Shown here: piece after piece, positions 20,351 to 24,023 of the stretch
Layout of the letters: each line of letters starts with the position of its first letter
Numbering within the stretch: the stretch's first letter is position 1
Origin: Tubiluchus corallicola
Taxonomy: Eukaryota > Priapulida > Priapulimorpha > Priapulimorphida > Tubiluchidae
Length of the DNA stretch: 24,023 nucleotides
Assembly: GCA_030141605.1 (NCBI GenBank)
Contig: JAQGDQ010001825.1
Location: forward strand, 1 to 24,023
Direction: 5' to 3'
The notes under the pieces: generated by a model
What the model was told of the DNA's origin: nothing
The model's input: the letters and a program-made list of their open reading frames with translations, nothing else
Databases searched by the model: none
Program-made: the position numbers and the translations under genes

Positions 20351-20357
20351 TTTGCAG

Positions 20358-20526
20358 CCCGTGCTAACGCAGTCGCTAGTCTCTACGGCTCAGTCAAGTA
20401 CAACAAGTCCGCAGTTGTACACGCATTCTACGTCGGTGAATCATAACCAGTTACCGACAGGTAGCCACCACCAAACTGCAGTCAACGTAGTCAAACAGCG
20501 AACGCCATCACACACTCCCCAGCTGG
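20358..20526 (+). CDS. Coding exon 5 of the Q/S/T-rich transcription factor
   Basis: The acceptor TTTTGCAG precedes 20358 and the donor is CTGG|GTGAGT at 20527. The exon is 169 nt, phase 0 in and phase 1 out. It encodes PVLTQSLVSTAQSSTTSPQL, then YTHSTSVNHNQLPTG, SHHQTAVNVVKQRTPSHTPQ and L. The composition is Ser/Thr/His/Gln-rich and disordered. The RTPS/HTP segment contains several S/T-P sites, possible proline-directed kinase targets. The join with exon 4 (GAQ + PVLTQS) is in frame. Exons 4 and 5 together are 279 nt, a skippable in-frame unit. Confidence 0.85.
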
Positions 20527-21102
20527 GTGAGTAAAGAGTTAAGAGTTATTATGTTTTCAGTGAGCCGTTTCACAGTTCCAAGAAAAGGTCAAAGGTTAAT
20601 TGTACCAGGTACCTCATTTGTGTACCAACAGTTTTAACAGCTAGCTAGAACCTTCATTTTTTCTTGTTCCCACTCTTTGCACAAGCTAATCCATAAAGTA
20701 GGTAAAGTCCACGTAAAACAACTGATGCGGCAGACAGCTTTGCTTTACCCAGGTGTCACTTGACGATTGTGGTTGAGACACGTTGCTGTGTTGTACTAAA
20801 ACTAGGCAAGTTTTAAGATACAAATTTCAAATTTCAAAATGAGCTGTCAGACATGTGCAGTTCGTCACAATCTAACACATCTTAACTGAGAGTTACAGCC
20901 CGTCTAACCAGCGAATGGCGAAATGCATGTAACAGCAAAGAACTAGTCTTAACTACAACCGTCACGTGATATGTGTTTAAAGCAAAGCCGTGTGCCGCAT
21001 CGGTTCATTAACTTCAGTTGTTTTACGCGGTCTTTACTGAATTTACCGTTACACACACACACATATATGTATTAATGGATGTCACATGTTCTCATTTTTC
21101 AG
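20527..21102 (+). other. Intron 5
   Basis: 576 bp from GTGAGT to CTCATTTTTCAG. It contains interspersed repeat copy A2 (20790-20955) and a short (CA)n near 21050. The remainder is unassigned. Confidence 0.7.
20790..20955 (+). repeat. Interspersed repeat copy A2 (related to 11460-11690)
   Basis: Shares ACTAAAACTAGGCAAGTTTT, CAGTTCGTCACAA, CCCGTCTAACCAGCGAAT and GAAATGCATGTAACA with the intron-1 copy, in the same order and strand, and lacks a block of about 45 bp found there. Confidence 0.7.
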
Positions 21103-21270
21103 CGAGTTCCGGTCATTCGGCCGGCATCGTACAGCAGGCTTCAGTACAACATGGGATTGTATCGCAATCGCAAGCGGCCGTGTCAAGTCAGCAGGCGACC
21201 TCCAGTCTACCAAAGTCTCCGGCGTCGTACACTAGTGGCTGCAGTTCGGCAAGCAGTAGTCATAATTCAA
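21103..21270 (+). CDS. Coding exon 6, Q/S-rich
   Basis: The acceptor GTTCTCATTTTTCAG precedes 21103 and the donor is TTCAA|GTAAGT at 21271. The exon is 168 nt, phase 1/1. After a split Ala codon it encodes SSGHSAGIVQQASVQHGIV, SQSQAAVSSQQATSSLPKSP, ASYTSGCSSASSS and HNS. The overlapping frame with Arg/Tyr-rich sequence is a shadow; phase continuity and composition favour this one. It is a low-complexity Gln/Ser linker of the kind that precedes POU or homeodomains. The exon end (CATAATTCAA) nearly repeats the exon-3 end (CATAATTCAG), both coding HNS. The downstream exons with the DNA-binding domain are not in the window. Confidence 0.8.
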
Positions 21271-21794
21271 GTAAGTAGTGCGAGCGAAAGTTCCCTTTGA
21301 TGAGCATCGAGATGGCGGGCTCGGTTGGTTGTACTGCACTATTGCTGTACAAATACATCTTTCTGCTAAACTGCAGAAGGAGTTGCCTCTTTTTGTTTAA
21401 AATCATTTTTTTAGGCTTTTTTAAACGTATGCTAATGCTAATGGCGATGACTTAGTCACTAAATTAGTCAGTGTGAAGTATCGCTGAGATGGTTAGAAGT
21501 TTAACCATTTAACTGGCTACTAACTGGTGTAACTGTTTAGAAATTCACTAACCGTTTAACCGTTACTTAGCCAAGTTTTCTATGTATCTGTATTAATAAA
21601 ACCTTGTATCTTTTCTGAGTTGGCGTATGCAGTTAGTACCTCTTGTACCTCTTGTTAGTACATAAAATTGTACTATTTACAACATTGTTTCAATTAATCT
21701 GGTTGCCTAAGAAGCATCTATACAGTAAATTGCAAAACGTTGGCCATTCTCGTTGGCGCATGCTAGATTTGAACCGCAGTCAGAGTTTGCATCG

Positions 21795-23432
21795 TTGATG
21801 GATCCATGATGTGTGAGTAAAGATGGTATGACTTGCATAGTTGGTGATTCCATGACGTGAGTAAAGATGGTGTGATTTGCATAGTTGGTGATTCCATGAT
21901 GTGTGAGTAAAGATGGTGTGATTTGCGTAGTTGGTGATTCCATGATGTGTGAGTAAAGATGGCGTGATTTGCATAGTTGGTGATTCCATGACGTGAGTAA
22001 AGATGGTGTGATTTGCATAGTTGGTGATTCCATGATGTGTGAGTAAAGATGGCGTGATTTGCGTAGTTGGTGATTCCATGATGTGTGAGTAAAGATGGGG
22101 TGATTTGCATGGTTGGTGATTCCATGATGTGTGAGTAAAGATGGCGTGATTTGCATGGTTGGTGATTCCATGATGTGTGAGTAAAGATGGTGTGATTTGC
22201 ATAGTTGGTGATTCCATGATGTGTGAGTAAAGATGGTGTGATTTGCATAGTTGGTGATTCCATGATGTGTGAGTAAAGATGGCGTGATTTGCATAGTTGG
22301 TGATTCCATGATGTGTGAGTAAAGATGGCGTGATTTGCGTAGTTGGTGATTCCATGATGTGTGAGTAAAGATGGTGTGATTTGCGTAGTTGGTGATTCCA
22401 TGATGTGTGAGTAAAGATGGTGTGATTTGCGTAGTTGGTGATTCCATGATGTGTGAGTAAAGATGGCGTGATTTGCATAGTTGGTGATTCCATGATGTGT
22501 GAGTAAAGATGGCGTGATTTGCATAGTTGGTGATTCCATGATGTGTGAGTAAAGATGGCGTGATTTGCATAGTTGGTGATTCCATGATGTGTGAGTAAAG
22601 ATGGCGTGATTTGCGTAGTTGGTGATTCCATGATGTGTGAGTAAAGATGGCGTGATTTGCGTAGTTGGTGATTCCATGATGTGTGAGTAAAGATGGCATG
22701 ATTTGCATAGTTGATGATTCCATGATGTGTGAGTAAAGATGGTGTGATTTGCATAGTTGGTGATTCCATGATGTGTGAGTAAAGATGGCGTGATTTGCAT
22801 AGTTGGTGATTCCATGATGTGTGAGTAAAGATGACGTGATTTGCGTAGTTGGTGATTCCATGATGTGTGAGTAAAGATGGTGTGATTTGCGTAGTTGGTG
22901 ATTCCATGATGTGTGAGTAAAGATAGTGTGATTTGCGTAGTTGGTGATTCCATGATGTGTGAGTAAAGATGGCGTGATTTGCATAGTTGGTGATTCCATG
23001 ATGTGTGAGTAAAGATGGTGTGATTTGCATAGTTGGTGATTCCATGATGTGTGAGTAAAGATGGCGTGATTTGCGTAGTTGGTGATTCCATGATGTGTGA
23101 GTAAAGATGGCATGATTTGCATAGTTGGTGATTCCATGTGTGTGAGTAAAGATGACGTGATTTGCGTAGTTGGTGATTCCATGATGTGTGAGTAAAGATG
23201 GTGTGATTTGCATAGTTGGTGATTCCATGATGTGTGAGTAAAGATGGCGTGATTTGCATAGTTGGTGATTCCATGATGTGTGAGTAAAGATGGCATGATT
23301 TGCATAGTTGATGATTCCATGACGTGTGAGTAAAGATGGCATGATTTGCGTAGTTGGTGATTCCATGATGTGTGAGTAAAGATGGCATGATTTGCGTAGT
23401 TGGTGATTCCATGATGTGTGAGTAAAGACAGC
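21795..23432 (+). repeat. 46-bp tandem array, about 35 copies, with POU octamer motifs
   Basis: Unit of 46 bp (a few of 44 bp) with blocks GTGTGAGTAAAGATGG, GTGATTTGCATAGTTGG and TGATTCCATGAT. I count 35 units. Twenty contain ATTTGCAT, the exact reverse complement of the POU octamer ATGCAAAT. Fourteen contain ATTTGCGT, and the first has ACTTGCAT. Variation is concentrated at two CpG positions (GGCGTG/GGTGTG/GGCATG and TTGCGT/TTGCAT). Three antisense frames of 537-587 codons cross the array only because the unit has no antisense stop and its length is not a multiple of three. Confidence 0.95.
21795..23432. promoter_or_regulatory. Candidate homotypic octamer-site cluster (POU binding array)
   Basis: Twenty exact ATGCAAAT sites, spaced mostly at multiples of 46 bp and all in one orientation, lie in an intron of a gene whose exons look like a POU transcription factor. 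The octamer is the established site of class 2 POU proteins, and many other POU classes bind it or variants. Autoregulation, or a titrating decoy role, is inference only. The array may be a neutral satellite that happens to include the motif. Confidence 0.3.
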
Positions 23433-23960
23433 GTGACTCGGAGGGGGTAAATTGCATCGCAGGTATTTCTTCAGAAATTGAATTTTGTTGTTCAAAAACT
23501 TCGAAAGATAATTTATTCACGTACAAAAGAAATACGAAGTTGAGTGAATTTGTATGATTATAAAATGGGTTTATTATTACTGGAAGCCATCTTAGTTCTT
23601 TTCATTTTTCTTAAGAATTTGATTTTGCAATTCTGTTTTGTATACATTTTAACACATTTAACGAATCACAAAACAACAAAAGTTTTCAATGTTTTATCAG
23701 TGAGACATAGTTTAAAGAAACCAGTACAACAAAAGCTGTACTTCTCATAACGAAAGAAAGGCATCTCACTCGCAATTTGTCTCTCAAACTTATTCATATT
23801 ACGTGACAGCATACAATGCTTCATATACTACAGAATGTATAAAATGAACCGTTTGTGGTGTGTTACAAAATGTTATCTAAACTTGTTTCAAATGACCTGT
23901 CGTGAAAATGGCTGCGTCTAACGGTCATCGCAGGAGTTTAAATTTACATGTTTTATGCAG

Positions 23961-24001
23961 CGTTACTGCCGATTGAAGTCCTGCACGTAAAAAGGCAGTA
24001 T
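23961..24001 (+). CDS. Candidate 41-nt micro-exon 7
   Basis: The acceptor CATGTTTTATGCAG precedes 23961 and a strong donor, GTAAGT, begins at 24002. The 41 nt would enter in phase 1 as required after exon 6 (split codon A + CG, Thr) and leave in phase 0, encoding LLPIEVLHVKRQY. Phase agreement and the donor are supportive. The pyrimidine tract is weak, no homology is recognised and a chance match is quite possible. Confidence 0.15.
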
Positions 24002-24023
24002 GTAAGTGATATAAAATTTCAAA

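Larger units (their letters stand above)
18516..20357 (+). other. Intron 4, made almost entirely of two tandem arrays
   Basis: 1842 bp. About 905 bp at the 5' end are the donor-like 37-bp array and about 815 bp at the 3' end are the acceptor-side 11-13-bp array. Only about 115 bp in the middle (19421-19534) are non-repetitive. It ends TGTCTTTTGCAG. Confidence 0.85.
21271..24023 (+). other. Intron 6 (incomplete), containing the 46-bp octamer array
   Basis: Starts GTAAGT and runs to the window end unless the small candidate exon at 23961 is real. Positions 21271-21790 are unassigned, with a TTTAACCATTTAACTGG / AACCGTTTAACCG cluster near 21500-21560. Positions 23433-23960 are AT-rich and show no feature I can name. 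Confidence 0.6.

Noticed and set aside
21735-21785. tRNA-derived SINE B-box on the minus strand (GGTTCAAATCTAGC)
   Set aside because: Only the B-box-like segment is present. The expected A-box side is occupied by the 46-bp array and no tail is visible.
21707-23526. Three overlapping minus-strand open frames of 537-587 codons
   Set aside because: They are the same 46-bp unit read in all three antisense frames. The unit lacks antisense stops and is not a multiple of three, so long frames are automatic. No start, splice or family evidence exists.

Overview
This is eukaryotic (metazoan) nuclear DNA. Six spliced coding exons on the + strand, with GT-AG borders and matching phases, lie in a landscape dominated by tandem repeats and non-autonomous transposon relics. 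AT-rich introns of 0.6-2.9 kb, a pentameter-type CCTAA/CCAAA array and abundant (GA)n/(CT)n tracts suggest an invertebrate, perhaps an arthropod, but the species cannot be fixed from the sequence alone.

Layout. Positions 200-9636 form one giant imperfect palindrome, an approximately 9.4-kb foldback-like element bordered by (GA)n on the left and (CT)n on the right. Reading inward, each arm has a unique terminus, a 152-bp array, a degenerate AACCA/AACCT array, an AT-rich stretch holding a 127-bp array, a unique stretch and a 111-bp array. A 57-bp array sits at the centre. The arms are near-identical in unique sequence but differ in array copy number. Positions 10187-10505 hold an unexplained minus-strand reading frame behind a good splice acceptor, followed by three 155-bp repeats.

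From 11032 to 21270 run six internal exons (982 nt, about 327 codons) of one gene. They encode the Q/S/T/N-rich, DNA-binding-domain-free part of a transcription factor. Two short motifs, QLVTSNGQIFAAS and PQFLTNAGGQLLAF, in this order and about 40-50 residues apart, resemble the paired 'LTNAQGQ' motifs upstream of the POU domain in class 6 POU factors (POU6F1/POU6F2, fly pdm3). The start codon and the POU/homeodomain exons would lie outside the window.

The introns are the most remarkable part. Intron 3 holds a duplicated copy of the exon-3 donor beyond a (CT)n tract. Intron 4 is almost wholly two arrays: about 24 copies of a 37-bp unit with a pyrimidine-rich CAG|GTRAGT junction (recursive-splice-site-like), then about 815 bp of 11-13-bp pyrimidine/branch-point-like units ending at the acceptor. 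Intron 6 holds 35 copies of a 46-bp unit, 20 of which contain the exact POU octamer ATTTGCAT (ATGCAAAT). Introns 2 and 4-flanking DNA also carry small pogo-like and hAT-like MITEs, and several unclassified interspersed repeats recur in introns 1 and 5.
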